From positions 3,410,001 through 3,474,000 of the forward strand of contig NZ_CP086068.1 in the NCBI RefSeq assembly GCF_020783335.1: DNA of 64,000 bases, read 5' to 3'. The notes under the pieces are model-generated. The model worked only from the letters and a program-made list of their open reading frames with translations. It was not told the origin of the DNA and ran no database searches. Numbering within the stretch: position 1 is the first letter of the stretch; each line of letters starts with the position of its first letter. This stretch comes from Mucilaginibacter daejeonensis. GTDB lineage: Bacteria > Bacteroidota > Bacteroidia > Sphingobacteriales > Sphingobacteriaceae. Made by a program: the position numbers and the translations under genes. Positions 1-9,742 of this stretch are shown here, piece after piece.

Positions 1-616
1 GTAGGTATAGTTTCGCTGCATCTTTGCGGTGCACTGCCGGCCAGTGATTCTTCGGTTCGTTCTGATATACCGACACCCCTTTTTGCCGGGCTATACCGAT
101 CAGCATGGGTATGAAGCCACGATCGCGTTCACCATGTACCGTGGGCGGCAAGCGCACCAACACTACGTTCACTCCTTTTTGCGCCACGGCATCGGAGGCC
201 TGTTCGGTAAGTATGCGTGGGTTTTGGCCGGGTACAGGCTGGTCATTCTCGTCTACCATGCGGCCGCGTGGCAACAGCCCCAAGGCCGAGGTGATCACCA
301 GCTTACAATCCGTACCGGCATACACTTCACCCAAAGCTTCAATGATGCGCCGGTCGTTCTCGCAACTAGCCTGATAAACCGTAAAGTCGTCATGGTTGAA
401 CGCTGTGTGGATCGTGCTGTCGGCAAGCGCCGCACCACGGCAAATGCCGTCGATATCGGTAAGGTCAGCAAAATGCGCTTGTACACCTTTGGCGGTCAAA
501 GCGTCGGCTCCCTTTTGCGATCGCACCATGCCGATCACCTCGTGCCCTGCTCCTAATAATTCATCAATAATGGCTAAGCCGATAAATCCGCTGGCTCCGG
601 TAACAAATACTTTCAT
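1..616 (-). CDS. SDR-family NAD(P)-binding oxidoreductase/epimerase, 3' end cut off
   Basis: Reading the minus strand from the ATG at 616 gives an open frame of 205 codons that runs off the left edge of the window. The N-terminus MKVFVTGASGFIG is the Rossmann dinucleotide-binding motif (GxxGxxG) of extended or atypical short-chain dehydrogenases. A later ITSALGLLP segment followed by LVRLPPTVHGERDRGF matches the middle of NAD-dependent epimerase-like proteins. The canonical YxxxK pair is not evident in the visible part, which suggests an atypical SDR. The substrate cannot be predicted. It is transcribed away from the phytase operon side, with about 190 bases of featureless sequence between them. 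Confidence 0.85.
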   Translation of the reverse strand, partial: MKVFVTGASGFIGLAIIDELLGAGHEVIGMVRSQKGADALTAKGVQAHFADLTDIDGICRGAALADSTIHTAFNHDDFTVYQASCENDRRIIEALGEVYAGTDCKLVITSALGLLPRGRMVDENDQPVPGQNPRILTEQASDAVAQKGVNVVLVRLPPTVHGERDRGFIPMLIGIARQKGVSVYQNEPKNHWPAVHRKDAAKLYL

Positions 617-803
617 AATCTTTGTAAGTTAAGTAAAGGGCGATGAAGGACTTACTCCTTGCCTTATCTTTCACAAAAATGAAAAATACCGGATCATTAC
701 ATGTAGCTTAATCCGGCATCATAGTAGCCATAACCGATACATTGGAAAGATCAGCTATCGTAAAGCGATGTATCAATCTAATTCATGTGCACTTGCATCG
801 CTT

Positions 804-1895
804 CTATCTCACTTTGAGTTCCTTTCCGGCAATATCTTCCCACCGGTAATAGTGAAATGTGCGATCTGTACTCATCACTACAAAAATGCCGTGCCTGAAC
901 TTGCTTGTTAGCGGTGTGGATAGCACCTCCGATCCGTCACTTTCGCGAGCGGCCACGGGCACGATCTTCAACTGGTCATGCTCGAACGGCTTGCCGGGCT
1001 TTCCTTCGCGGCTGAAGACCTGGAAACGGTTAGCTCCCTGGTCAGATACCAGGATGTAACCGGTGGTATCAGTGAGTTTGTAGATCGAGATCCCCTCGTG
1101 ATCTACCGCAAAGCCTTTGGTACCGAAGATGGACAGTTGACGGTTACCTTTAGCTGGGTCAGCGTAGTATTGCCTTACCCCTACCTGCTCATCTGAGTAG
1201 TAAACGTAACCTAGTTCATTATCCACCGCTATGGATTCGATCTCCTTTTTACCGCTGTACTGGCCAAATTTGCGCACCAGCGTAGCTTTAACATTTCCCT
1301 TACCATCATCGCCTAACAGGTATTGCCATAGGTAACCGTCCTTTTGCGGTCCATTCTTACGGCCCACTATGGCGTACATCTTCCCATCCTTAGCGGTGTA
1401 CATGGCTATGCCCATCAGGTCGCGATACTCGGGGCCGTTCTCGTTCTCAAATACGGGTATGCCACCATTGTCTACTGGCTTCATATCAGGCAAACTAAAT
1501 ATGCGCAGTTTGTGGGTCATGCGCTCGGTGACCACAGCTATATCGGTCGGCTTTCCGGCCAGCATCAAGCCATAGGCAATATCCACATTGTTAGGCCGCT
1601 TCAGGCCTTTGACCGTTAGTTGGGGCATGATCTTACCATTAAGGTCGAACACATACAAGGCGCCGTCCTCATTTTTATCAGTGCCTATGATCAGGCTCTT
1701 AGCCGTATCGGCAGCGTTGACCCAGATGGCCGGGTCGTCGGTATCATATTTGACCGGCTCGGTGATCACCACCGGCTTTATCTCGGCCGATACCGGTACG
1801 CCTGGCGCCACCTGGCCCGATGACGGCTGATGACAAGCCGACAATCCTAATGCACCAATAGCCAGCACAGTGATCAATAAACTAATTCTTCTCAT
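804..1895 (-). CDS. beta-propeller 3-phytase, lipoprotein
   Basis: A 363-residue protein with a lipobox ending LSAC (Cys21), so it is probably anchored in the outer membrane. The segments DDPAIWV (53-59) and GTDKNEDGALYVFDLNGK (71 onward) and the C-terminal SDGSEV...RWEDIA region are characteristic of beta-propeller phytases (PF02333), Ca-dependent enzymes that release phosphate from phytate. It is the last gene of a three-gene minus-strand operon: 60 bases separate it from the beta-helix lipoprotein, and the TonB receptor lies upstream. Beta-propeller phytase genes next to TonB receptor genes are known from environmental bacteria. The phytate substrate is inferred from family; activity on other organophosphates is possible. 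Confidence 0.9.
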   Translation of the reverse strand: MRRISLLITVLAIGALGLSACHQPSSGQVAPGVPVSAEIKPVVITEPVKYDTDDPAIWVNAADTAKSLIIGTDKNEDGALYVFDLNGKIMPQLTVKGLKRPNNVDIAYGLMLAGKPTDIAVVTERMTHKLRIFSLPDMKPVDNGGIPVFENENGPEYRDLMGIAMYTAKDGKMYAIVGRKNGPQKDGYLWQYLLGDDGKGNVKATLVRKFGQYSGKKEIESIAVDNELGYVYYSDEQVGVRQYYADPAKGNRQLSIFGTKGFAVDHEGISIYKLTDTTGYILVSDQGANRFQVFSREGKPGKPFEHDQLKIVPVAARESDGSEVLSTPLTSKFRHGIFVVMSTDRTFHYYRWEDIAGKELKVR

Positions 1896-1955
1896 TTATC
1901 AATTAAAACATAAAGCGACCGACCAGAAGGCCGGTCGCATAAAGATCTTTAACAA

Positions 1956-3212
1956 TTACTTGGTACCAAAAGCGCCTACATATGCCGATGGAGCCGGCGA
2001 AGCGTAAGACACACCGTTAGCAATAATGCCGTTAGCATGATTGCGGGTAAAGGTAGTAATGCCTTTGGTAAGTGCGGGCGAACCAGCCTGCAAGTGAAAA
2101 TCCCAAGCGGTGTTGAACGTCGATGTATTGGTAGGTGTATTTAATGGATAGTTCACCAGTTTGGGGTCGTTATCGCCTGCCACTTTGCTGATCACATCAT
2201 TAACACCACCGATCACATCACTGCTTGGCTGGAACTGGTTCACGGTGGTTTGATCATAACCGTAGTACCAGTTGTTCTTAAATATCGACCTTGAGTCTTC
2301 AGGCTTTTTGGTATCACGCTTTACACCAAAACGGGTGTTCAGGAACAGGTTATTATACAGCTCGGCACGTACGGTACTTTCTACCCAAACCGAACCTCCT
2401 TTAGCGGTGGGCCTGCGCCAGCCTGTATTTACCATGGTATTATTATAAGCCACGATGTAAGCTTGAGGCGTTCTGTCGCCGCTGTTAGACAATTTGAGTG
2501 CATTGGTGTTGGTGCTGTAGATCAGGTTGTAGGCCACATCGGCCACGCAGCCCGACTTGAAGTTCATGGCCTCGCCGCCGGTCAAACCGGTGGTGTAAAA
2601 TACGTTGTTGGCAAAAATGATCTTTCCACCCTCTATGTAAGTACAATCTTCCTGAAAGTTGCGGAACACGCTGTTGGTCACGATCAGTTTACCATTCACG
2701 TTAGCGAACCATAAGGCCGGCAGGTTCTCACCGGCAACGGCTTTGTACAGGCCTTGCTTTACAGAGGTAGAAGCATCAGAAGTGGTATTGCCGCCATACT
2801 CTAAAATGGTATGGTCAAGTACCAGTTCCTGGCAGGTGGGTGACGCCAGTATACCGCCCCACAGTTTACCGAAGCGCTTGGCATCGGTCTTGTAAAACTC
2901 ATTCACGGTGAAGCGCACCGGGTTTTGCGCAGTACCTAACGAGTACAAGTTACCCTTTACAATGATCTCGGGCTTGGCAAGGGTATCCATCAGCACGGTA
3001 ACACCTTCTTCAATGGTGAGCGACTTGCCCGCCGGGATAATGATATCGCCTTTGATCACCTGGGTACTGCCTTTAGCCCACACGCCCGACACCTCGCCGG
3101 TGGCCGAACCATCGGCCGAGGTGGTGTCCACATCAATGTTGGCTTTCTCGCAACCCGTAAAGATGAAGGCCAACAGGCCTAAAGCTGCTAAAAATGGTCT
3201 TAAAGTCTTCAT
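1956..3212 (-). CDS. outer-membrane lipoprotein with right-handed beta-helix-like repeats
   Basis: A 418-residue protein with a clear lipoprotein signal (FTGC, Cys21). After a short linker, the sequence is a series of short beta-strand turns with repeated Asn-rich motifs (for example NNTMVNTG, YNNLFLNT, FKNNWYYG), the pattern of right-handed parallel beta-helix proteins. I recognise no catalytic signature. It lies 17 bases downstream of the TonB receptor stop and 60 bases upstream of the phytase, so it is almost certainly co-transcribed with both. It occupies the place usually taken by a SusD-type binding lipoprotein and may be the surface ligand-binding partner of the receptor. That role is inference from position. 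Confidence 0.75.
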   Translation of the reverse strand: MKTLRPFLAALGLLAFIFTGCEKANIDVDTTSADGSATGEVSGVWAKGSTQVIKGDIIIPAGKSLTIEEGVTVLMDTLAKPEIIVKGNLYSLGTAQNPVRFTVNEFYKTDAKRFGKLWGGILASPTCQELVLDHTILEYGGNTTSDASTSVKQGLYKAVAGENLPALWFANVNGKLIVTNSVFRNFQEDCTYIEGGKIIFANNVFYTTGLTGGEAMNFKSGCVADVAYNLIYSTNTNALKLSNSGDRTPQAYIVAYNNTMVNTGWRRPTAKGGSVWVESTVRAELYNNLFLNTRFGVKRDTKKPEDSRSIFKNNWYYGYDQTTVNQFQPSSDVIGGVNDVISKVAGDNDPKLVNYPLNTPTNTSTFNTAWDFHLQAGSPALTKGITTFTRNHANGIIANGVSYASPAPSAYVGAFGTK

Positions 3213-3229
3213 ATCAGTTGTAGTTTCTG

Positions 3230-5992
3230 TTAAAGTTTATAGCGGATACCGATCAGGTAGCTTTGTTTGTAATAGTCGGCACGCATAAGGGTCTGCCCGT
3301 CAGATACCACGTCTTCCCTGATGTTATTATTGGCCGGGTTGGTGCCTTTGATGAATAATTTGAGCGGGGTATTGAGCAGGTTGCCTGCCTTAATGAAGAT
3401 ACCCAGGTTGTTCTTGAAGCGTTTCTCGGCCGAGGCATCCATCTGGATGAAAGCTTTTTGCCAGAGGTCATTGTTCAGGAACTGCGATACGGTATTGATA
3501 CGCTCGCCGGTGTAAGCAGCCGCCAACTGGGCATCCCAACCGCGCTTGGTGTCCTTATAAAGCAGAGAGATGTTGCCGATATGCTCAGACTGACCGTAAA
3601 GCGGGCGGGTTTGGTCCACGTTCACTAAACGAGGGTCGCCGTTGGCATCAATGATGCGGGTGCTTTTAGGCGTGGTGATGCGTGAGTGGGTATACGTATA
3701 ATTAGCCTTGATGCCCACTTTGTTGAAGAACTTGATGTAATCCAGCTCGGCACCGAAGTTGCGTGCGGTGCCAAAATTGCCCGGACTATAGTAGATGTCC
3801 TGACCACGGGTAGCATCGGCCTTAAAGATGTATTCGATAGGGTCTTTGATGGATTTGTAGAACACGCCTGCAAGCAATTGCTCCGAAGCGCCCGGGAACA
3901 GTTCGTAACGCAGATCAAAATTATCGGCCAGGGCCCGCTTCAGGTCAGGATTGCCACGCTCCTGGAACTCCTCGTTCACCACCTTGCTTGGCACGATCTC
4001 ATAAAATCCCGGGCGATTCACCGAGCGGTAGTAAGAGCCGTGTAACTGCTGATTCGGGGTCAGCCTATATTTCAGGGTCAGGCTTGGCAAAACATCAGTG
4101 TACACCTGGCTGCCATTAGGGCGTGGTTCACCCGCCGGGAACAGCAGGTTGTAACCCTGATCGGTATGCTCCACACGGGCACCACCGATCACCTGCAGGT
4201 CCTTTACATCGAGCTTGACCATAACGTAACCGGCGCCGATCTTTTCAGATGCATCATAGGTTAGCGGGTTGTTCACCGCACCACCCGGGTTGGTCACGTA
4301 CAGTTGGATCTGGGTATAATCCTGAAAGTCTTTTCCGTAGGCAGCGGTCGAGTTGACCGGTGCTAAGGAGTAGTTATTGTAGAAACCGCTGCGTTGTTTG
4401 TCGCGGTATAATCCGCCAATGGTCACATCAACATGTTGGGCAGCTTTGTAGCTCAGGTCAAGGTAACCGGCCTTATCTTCGTCGGTGTTGCGTTCCCAAC
4501 GGCGAGTAACAGGTGAAGTGTTCACCAACACGGTGCGGGTATCTACTCCATTCACGCGGTTGCCGTTCAGGCTGATCGAGGTGTTATCAGGCACATCGTT
4601 CTTGGCTGATGAGTAAACGGCCGACCATTGTAATTTTAATTTGTCGTTCAACAGCAGGTGATCACCATGCAAGGTGCTGTTGTAGATCTGCTGCTCGGTA
4701 AGCCGGCTACGGGTAGTAAAGGTGAGCTGGGCATTGCCGGTAGCAGGGTCAAAAGCGGTAGAATAATCGGTGTTCACGGCGTCACGCAGTTGGGCGTTGG
4801 CCAGCTTTACATACATATTATAAAAGCTCAGCTTATTGCGGCTGTTGAAGGCATAATCCAACTTAGCGTGCAGGCCATAACGCTTTTGCTGCTCCGAGTA
4901 TTCACGGTAGCTTTTGCTGGTGATCTTGGCATACAGGTCAGTATTGTTCACCGCCGAGTTGTAAAAAGTGCTGTTGCTTCCGCGATAGGTGTTTTGGTAG
5001 CTACCGGCCAGGATCACGCCTAATTTATTGTTCAAAAAGCGCTGACCGATCGATAAACTACCCACCACGTTAGGCGCAGGCTTTTTACTGGTATAGCTCA
5101 GGTTGCCTTTTGGGAAATCGTTAGCGGTGGCATTATACGTGCGGCCATTGATCTCATAAGGCGACTTATGGTCAATGCCGCTACGGTCGAAGCTTACAAA
5201 GTTACGGTCGAGAAATAACTGGTTATAACCGCCGGCAAGGTTACCGTTGATGGTTAGGCGGCTTGGTGCGTCCTTCATTACCATGTTCACGGCGCCGCCT
5301 ACGGCATCGCCTTCCATGTTCGGGGTCAAGCTTTTGTACACTTCCAATCGGTCGAGCAGGTCGGCCGGGAAAATATCCAATGGCACGTACCGGTACTGGT
5401 TGTCAGGGCTGGGGATCTTAACGCCATTCACTAACGTGTAGTTGTAGCGTTTGTCCATACCTCGCAGGATCGCGTATTGGGCATCGCCATTGCTGTTACG
5501 CTCTACCGATACGCCCGACACGCGCTGGATCACGTTGGCCACTGTGACATCGGGCGACACCTCGATGGCTTTGCCCGATACGATGTTCATCACCTGTACC
5601 GATTGTTGCTCCAACCGGCGGGCCTCCCGCTCGGCCGAACCATCTTTGCGCGACATAACGGTCACTTCGGTGAGGTCCTTGCCGGCCGGTTCCAGGTATA
5701 TCTTTAAGTGGTGCAGGTCGTCCTTCTCTTTGGTGGCCTCTACCTCCAGGGTAGCGGTCTTGTACATGATATAGCTGATGCGGAGCGTGTATGTACCAGG
5801 CTTAACGTCTTTGATCGCGAAAGAGCCATCCAACCCGGTGGAGGTTCCTTTGCCGGTACGGTCGAGCATTACGGTGGCGCCTACCAGGGGCTCACCTGTG
5901 CGCTGATCGTAGGCATGTCCCTTAATAGTGGTGGCCTGTGCGGTGAAGATGCTGAGTAGTAATAGCAAAAAGATTTGTAGAAGTTTGTTCAT
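3230..5992 (-). CDS. TonB-dependent outer-membrane receptor (putative phytate locus)
   Basis: A 920-residue receptor: signal peptide (1-20), a carboxypeptidase-regulatory-like domain (about 22-110, KGHAYDQRTGEPLVGATV), a plug domain (about 125-240, including VANVIQRVSGVSVER and DAVGGAVNMV), then a long beta-barrel ending in an aromatic strand (QSYLIGIRYKL). It should import a ligand across the outer membrane using TonB/ExbBD energy. It is the first gene of the operon with the beta-helix lipoprotein and the phytase, so the ligand may be phytate or a partly dephosphorylated inositol phosphate. There is no SusD gene. The 252 bases upstream hold an inverted GGTCA/TGACC pair (around 6024-6035) and AT-rich sequence that could contain its promoter. 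Confidence 0.93.
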   Translation of the reverse strand: MNKLLQIFLLLLLSIFTAQATTIKGHAYDQRTGEPLVGATVMLDRTGKGTSTGLDGSFAIKDVKPGTYTLRISYIMYKTATLEVEATKEKDDLHHLKIYLEPAGKDLTEVTVMSRKDGSAEREARRLEQQSVQVMNIVSGKAIEVSPDVTVANVIQRVSGVSVERNSNGDAQYAILRGMDKRYNYTLVNGVKIPSPDNQYRYVPLDIFPADLLDRLEVYKSLTPNMEGDAVGGAVNMVMKDAPSRLTINGNLAGGYNQLFLDRNFVSFDRSGIDHKSPYEINGRTYNATANDFPKGNLSYTSKKPAPNVVGSLSIGQRFLNNKLGVILAGSYQNTYRGSNSTFYNSAVNNTDLYAKITSKSYREYSEQQKRYGLHAKLDYAFNSRNKLSFYNMYVKLANAQLRDAVNTDYSTAFDPATGNAQLTFTTRSRLTEQQIYNSTLHGDHLLLNDKLKLQWSAVYSSAKNDVPDNTSISLNGNRVNGVDTRTVLVNTSPVTRRWERNTDEDKAGYLDLSYKAAQHVDVTIGGLYRDKQRSGFYNNYSLAPVNSTAAYGKDFQDYTQIQLYVTNPGGAVNNPLTYDASEKIGAGYVMVKLDVKDLQVIGGARVEHTDQGYNLLFPAGEPRPNGSQVYTDVLPSLTLKYRLTPNQQLHGSYYRSVNRPGFYEIVPSKVVNEEFQERGNPDLKRALADNFDLRYELFPGASEQLLAGVFYKSIKDPIEYIFKADATRGQDIYYSPGNFGTARNFGAELDYIKFFNKVGIKANYTYTHSRITTPKSTRIIDANGDPRLVNVDQTRPLYGQSEHIGNISLLYKDTKRGWDAQLAAAYTGERINTVSQFLNNDLWQKAFIQMDASAEKRFKNNLGIFIKAGNLLNTPLKLFIKGTNPANNNIREDVVSDGQTLMRADYYKQSYLIGIRYKL

Positions 5993-6244
5993 TGCTTAGG
6001 GGCATTCGTTTACATGATCGGGTCATTTGACCGTTGATGCAGCAAAGGTGTTAACCCTGATCATACCTGCGAAATTTTGAGCGTTACATAAAGGAAACAC
6101 CGTTACCAAGACCGTTAACCGAACATTACAACACTTTTAAAATCAATTGAAAATCAATGATTTACAAGCTTAAAAAAGCGCCGTTATGCTTTTATTAGCG
6201 TTACATTAAGCCAATGTTAACACCCATTTTGAGAAGATTTTTCG

Positions 6245-7894
6245 CTATAACGACTGGATGAACGACGACAGGTTGTCACCCTGCTCAATATTCAGTTTCT
6301 TACGTAAACGATGGCGGGCCACCCTTAAACTGTCCATGGAGATGCCCAGCAAACCGGCGATATCTTTTGAATCCATGTTGACCTTAAGCAAGGCGATAAG
6401 ACGCATATCGGCCGAGGTGAGGTCGCTGCTGTGGGCCTTCAGTTTTTCGAAGAAGCTTTGGTGCACCTGCTCGAAGGCGCCGGTGAATTCCTTCCAGTTC
6501 TGTTCATGGTCAAAGCTTTGATCGATCTGTTGCACGATCTGCTGCATCTGGCGTTTTTGGTCGCGCTTATCTTCCTTCACCATTTGTTGCAGGGTGGCGC
6601 GCATGCCCTCCAGCAATTGATTGGTCTTGATCAGGTTGAGGGTATGGTTTGATAGTTCTTTGGTCTTGAGTTCGAGTTGCTGTTTCAACCCCTGCTCCTC
6701 CAGTTCCTTATTGCGGAGCTCGAGCTGCATCAGGTCATTTTGTGCCTCGTAGATGGAGCGCTGCTGCTCGGCCAGTACCTTTTGGTCGTGTATCTTGAGG
6801 CGTTGCCTGCTGAACACCACCACCCCAATAATAATGAGCAAGATCACCACTGTTACCACAGCCACGGTGATGATACGGTTGGTTTGGCGGATGCTGTTCA
6901 GACGTGCGATCTCGTCACTTTTCTTGTTGATATCATACAGCACCTGCAGGAATAGCGTTTGGTTAAGCCCCTCTTTTGAGTACACATCGAGCGATAACCT
7001 ACGACTCAATTCCACGTAATGATATGCACTGTCCATTTGCTTGAGCAGCTGAAAACTTTTGCCCAGATCACGGCTGGCGGCTGCCTCCTGGTACAGGTTA
7101 TTGGTACTCACAGCCAATGCATAGGCCTGGTGCGATAGTTTCAAGCTTTCTTTCAGGCGGCCGGTCTTTCGCAGTACATCACCTATGTTGTTGAGCACCT
7201 CGATCCTGGCTACGGTGTTGTGGTCTTGCTGGTATAGCCTGTCGGAGTTGGTGAAGCATACGTAGGCGGTGTCGTACCGTTCGAGGTCCTCATATATGCT
7301 GCCCAGGTTCTCATAGATCTTGGCCTGGCCCGACCGCGAGCCGACCTTTTGGTAACCCTGCAAGGCCCTTTGCTGATAGTAAAAGGCGCTATCATACCGT
7401 TGTCGCTTCTCGAACAGGTGCCCTATCTCGCCGAACACGGCAGCCTGCCCGTTCTGATCGTTGGTTCGCCGGTACAGGTACAGCGCTTTATTGTAGGTGG
7501 TGCGGGCCTTGTCCAACTGCTTGTTGTAGTAGTATAGGATACCGATCTTAAAGAGGTTATTGGCCAGTTGGGCTTTGTTGTTCGAGGTTTGAAAGATCTT
7601 CTCGGCCTGTAAATAAAGGTCGAGCGCCTGGCCGTAGTGGCCCTGATCAAAGCAGATCTGCCCCATTCGTTGCAGGCTGAGCCCGGCCTTCAGGTCGTCA
7701 TCCTGGCTTAGGGCTTGGGCATGCAGTTTACGTAATTGGATCAGCGCCGAGTCGGGCTGGTGCTGGGCCAGGGTATCGAGGTAAGGCCATGGGCCGGCGT
7801 TGCCGTACTGCGCTATCGAACTTAAAGACAAAGAACTAAGGATCAGTATGGCCAACGGCCAGCATAAAAAGAGCTTACTTAAATACTTGATCAT
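6245..7894 (-). CDS. membrane-anchored TPR protein with C-terminal LuxR-like HTH
   Basis: A 549-residue regulator. The order is a signal or anchor segment (1-29), about six TPR units (roughly 45-300), one membrane helix (about 341-361), a long coiled coil (365-460), and a C-terminal helix-turn-helix (about 490-545) with LTSADMRLIALLKVNMDS and DIAGLLGISMDSLRVAR. This architecture is common in Bacteroidota: a periplasmic TPR sensor joined across the membrane to a cytoplasmic DNA-binding domain. It lies 252 bases upstream of the TonB receptor on the same strand and may control the phytase operon; no operator was identified, so that is inference. The ligand or partner protein is unknown. Confidence 0.85.
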   Translation of the reverse strand: MIKYLSKLFLCWPLAILILSSLSLSSIAQYGNAGPWPYLDTLAQHQPDSALIQLRKLHAQALSQDDDLKAGLSLQRMGQICFDQGHYGQALDLYLQAEKIFQTSNNKAQLANNLFKIGILYYYNKQLDKARTTYNKALYLYRRTNDQNGQAAVFGEIGHLFEKRQRYDSAFYYQQRALQGYQKVGSRSGQAKIYENLGSIYEDLERYDTAYVCFTNSDRLYQQDHNTVARIEVLNNIGDVLRKTGRLKESLKLSHQAYALAVSTNNLYQEAAASRDLGKSFQLLKQMDSAYHYVELSRRLSLDVYSKEGLNQTLFLQVLYDINKKSDEIARLNSIRQTNRIITVAVVTVVILLIIIGVVVFSRQRLKIHDQKVLAEQQRSIYEAQNDLMQLELRNKELEEQGLKQQLELKTKELSNHTLNLIKTNQLLEGMRATLQQMVKEDKRDQKRQMQQIVQQIDQSFDHEQNWKEFTGAFEQVHQSFFEKLKAHSSDLTSADMRLIALLKVNMDSKDIAGLLGISMDSLRVARHRLRKKLNIEQGDNLSSFIQSL

Positions 7895-8096
7895 CAGCTA
7901 TTAGGGCAATGGATCACACAGGCGACCCGTCACACAAAATAACACAGTTGATGTTAACTGAATATTAATAACACCGCCAGTAAGCCCATTACAATATAAC
8001 ATGCCGTTAACAAGCTGTTAAAATACTTTATGCTTACTTTGCGATGGTCAGGATCGTGATGAACGATCTGACATCATATTCGAATTACCTACTGAC

Positions 8097-8936
8097 ATGA
8101 GAAACACTATTGCCCTGTTCTGCTTTTTACTGATCGCCACCGTTGCCATGGCGCAGCCTATTAACGTGGCCACCTTTAACCTGCGATATGCCAACACCAC
8201 CGATACGGGCAATCTGTGGACCAGTCGTGCGCCTATGGTGGCCAACCTGATCCGCTTTCATGACCTCGACATATTTGGCACCCAGGAAGCCCTGAGCAAC
8301 CAACTGAACGACATCAGCACTGCCCTGCCCCAGTACGAGCACTATGGCCCCGGCCGCGACGACGGATTGGAGAAAGGCGAGCACTCGGCCGTATTCTATA
8401 AAAAAGATAAGTACCGGTTGTTGAACAAAGGCAGCTTCTGGCTGTCGCAAACTCCCGAAAAGCCATCCTTAGGCTGGGATGCCACCTGCTGCAATCGCAT
8501 TTGCTCATGGGTATACCTGCAAGATGTGGCCACCAAAAAGAAGTTCTATTTTTTCAACGTGCACTATGACCACCAGGGGAAGGTGGCCCGCGAGGAAAGC
8601 AGCAAACTTATCCTGGCCAGGATCAAAACAATTGCCGGTACGCAACCGGTGATCCTCACCGGCGATTTTAATGGCGACCACGAAAGCGTACCCTACAAGC
8701 TCATTGCTACGTCGGGCTCCCTGCGCGACACCTATGCACAGGTCAAATACCCATACACAAACAACAATCCCACGTATCAGGATTTTGGCCGAAGCCTTAA
8801 GAACGACCAGATCATTGACCACATATTCACCTCAAGCCAGTTCAAGGTGAGCCGCTGGGGAATCCTGACCGATAGCTACCGGGGTAAATTCCCATCTGAC
8901 CACTTCCCGGTAATGGCCACGGTGAGTTTGAAATGA
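8097..8936 (+). CDS. secreted endonuclease/exonuclease/phosphatase (EEP) family protein
   Basis: A 279-residue protein with a signal peptide (1-19, ending AMAQ). EEP-fold catalytic motifs are visible in order: NLRYAN, the metal-binding Glu in GTQEAL, the catalytic His in FNVHYDHQG, Asp and Asn in LTGDFNGD, and the C-terminal SDHFPV. The fold cleaves phosphodiester or phosphomonoester bonds with Mg. Export to the periplasm or surface suggests scavenging of phosphate from nucleic acids, phospholipids or sugar phosphates; the substrate cannot be told from sequence. Its neighbourhood of phosphorus-related genes fits that role. It is transcribed convergently with the CAP-domain gene, 19 bases away. 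Confidence 0.85.
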   Translation: MRNTIALFCFLLIATVAMAQPINVATFNLRYANTTDTGNLWTSRAPMVANLIRFHDLDIFGTQEALSNQLNDISTALPQYEHYGPGRDDGLEKGEHSAVFYKKDKYRLLNKGSFWLSQTPEKPSLGWDATCCNRICSWVYLQDVATKKKFYFFNVHYDHQGKVAREESSKLILARIKTIAGTQPVILTGDFNGDHESVPYKLIATSGSLRDTYAQVKYPYTNNNPTYQDFGRSLKNDQIIDHIFTSSQFKVSRWGILTDSYRGKFPSDHFPVMATVSLK

Positions 8937-8955
8937 CTTCTATCAAGACAGTTAC

Positions 8956-9537
8956 CTATTCAGGGCGGCTGCTCTTTTTGATAATGAGCCGGCCGCTCTT
9001 GATCAGCTTTTGTTCGGCCTGGCTAAAGGGTACGCGGCCGCCAAGGTCCTGTACCCAGTAGCGGTCATGCTCGGCAATGCCGATCTCGGTAAGGTCAGGG
9101 TTCATGAGATTGAGGCAATGGCCCGGGCTTTTGAACCAGCCTTCGGTCACTTCGGCTATGCTCTGCTGGCCTTGGGCAATATTCTCACCAATAGCGTAGC
9201 TCTTATATCCTTGGTACGTGTAGCCGGCCTGCATAATGCGGTCCTGAATGCCGCGGCCGTCCTTACTGGTGTGGCTAAAGTATCCGCGCCTGCTCATATC
9301 GCGTGCATGCCCGGCGGCGGCCTTGGCCAACACATCGTTCCAGATCAATGGCGGCGCAGGCTTCATGTACGTGGTACCGCAGTTACAACCCCTGGCCCGC
9401 ACCCTGTTGATGCGCGACAAGAACTCCGACGCGAATTGTCCGCCGTCATCGTCATTCTTCATACTAAATGCTGTCACCGCCAGCACGATAAAAAGCGTGG
9501 CGGCAAGCAGGCTTGCTTTGGTCAGTTGCTTTAACAT
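8956..9537 (-). CDS. secreted CAP (SCP/PR-1) domain protein
   Basis: I place the start at the ATG at 9537 (MLKQLTKASLLAATLF) because it begins directly with a signal peptide; two upstream ATGs would add a short non-signal extension. The mature part is a CAP domain with the family motifs GHARDMSRRGYFSHTS, IGENIAQG, and FKSPGHCLNLMNPDLTEIG. Bacterial CAP proteins are extracytoplasmic; the biochemical role of most is unknown. The open frame continues to 9570, so a longer form cannot be excluded. Confidence 0.88.
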   Translation of the reverse strand: MLKQLTKASLLAATLFIVLAVTAFSMKNDDDGGQFASEFLSRINRVRARGCNCGTTYMKPAPPLIWNDVLAKAAAGHARDMSRRGYFSHTSKDGRGIQDRIMQAGYTYQGYKSYAIGENIAQGQQSIAEVTEGWFKSPGHCLNLMNPDLTEIGIAEHDRYWVQDLGGRVPFSQAEQKLIKSGRLIIKKSSRPE

Positions 9538-9742
9538 ATATCGTATCATATGACAGCTGCCACAAAACATAGTTTAACTAATTGTTATATATTTTTGCTT
9601 TAGTTATCAGCTCTTTAGCTACCAGTTCAGTTCGCATTGATTTTTATTTAATATGAGCTCAACGTTAAATTATTAGCCGTTATTTGATTATTTTTAAGCC
9701 CGATAATATAACCTGACCGTGCCGTTCAGCGTACAAGCACTT

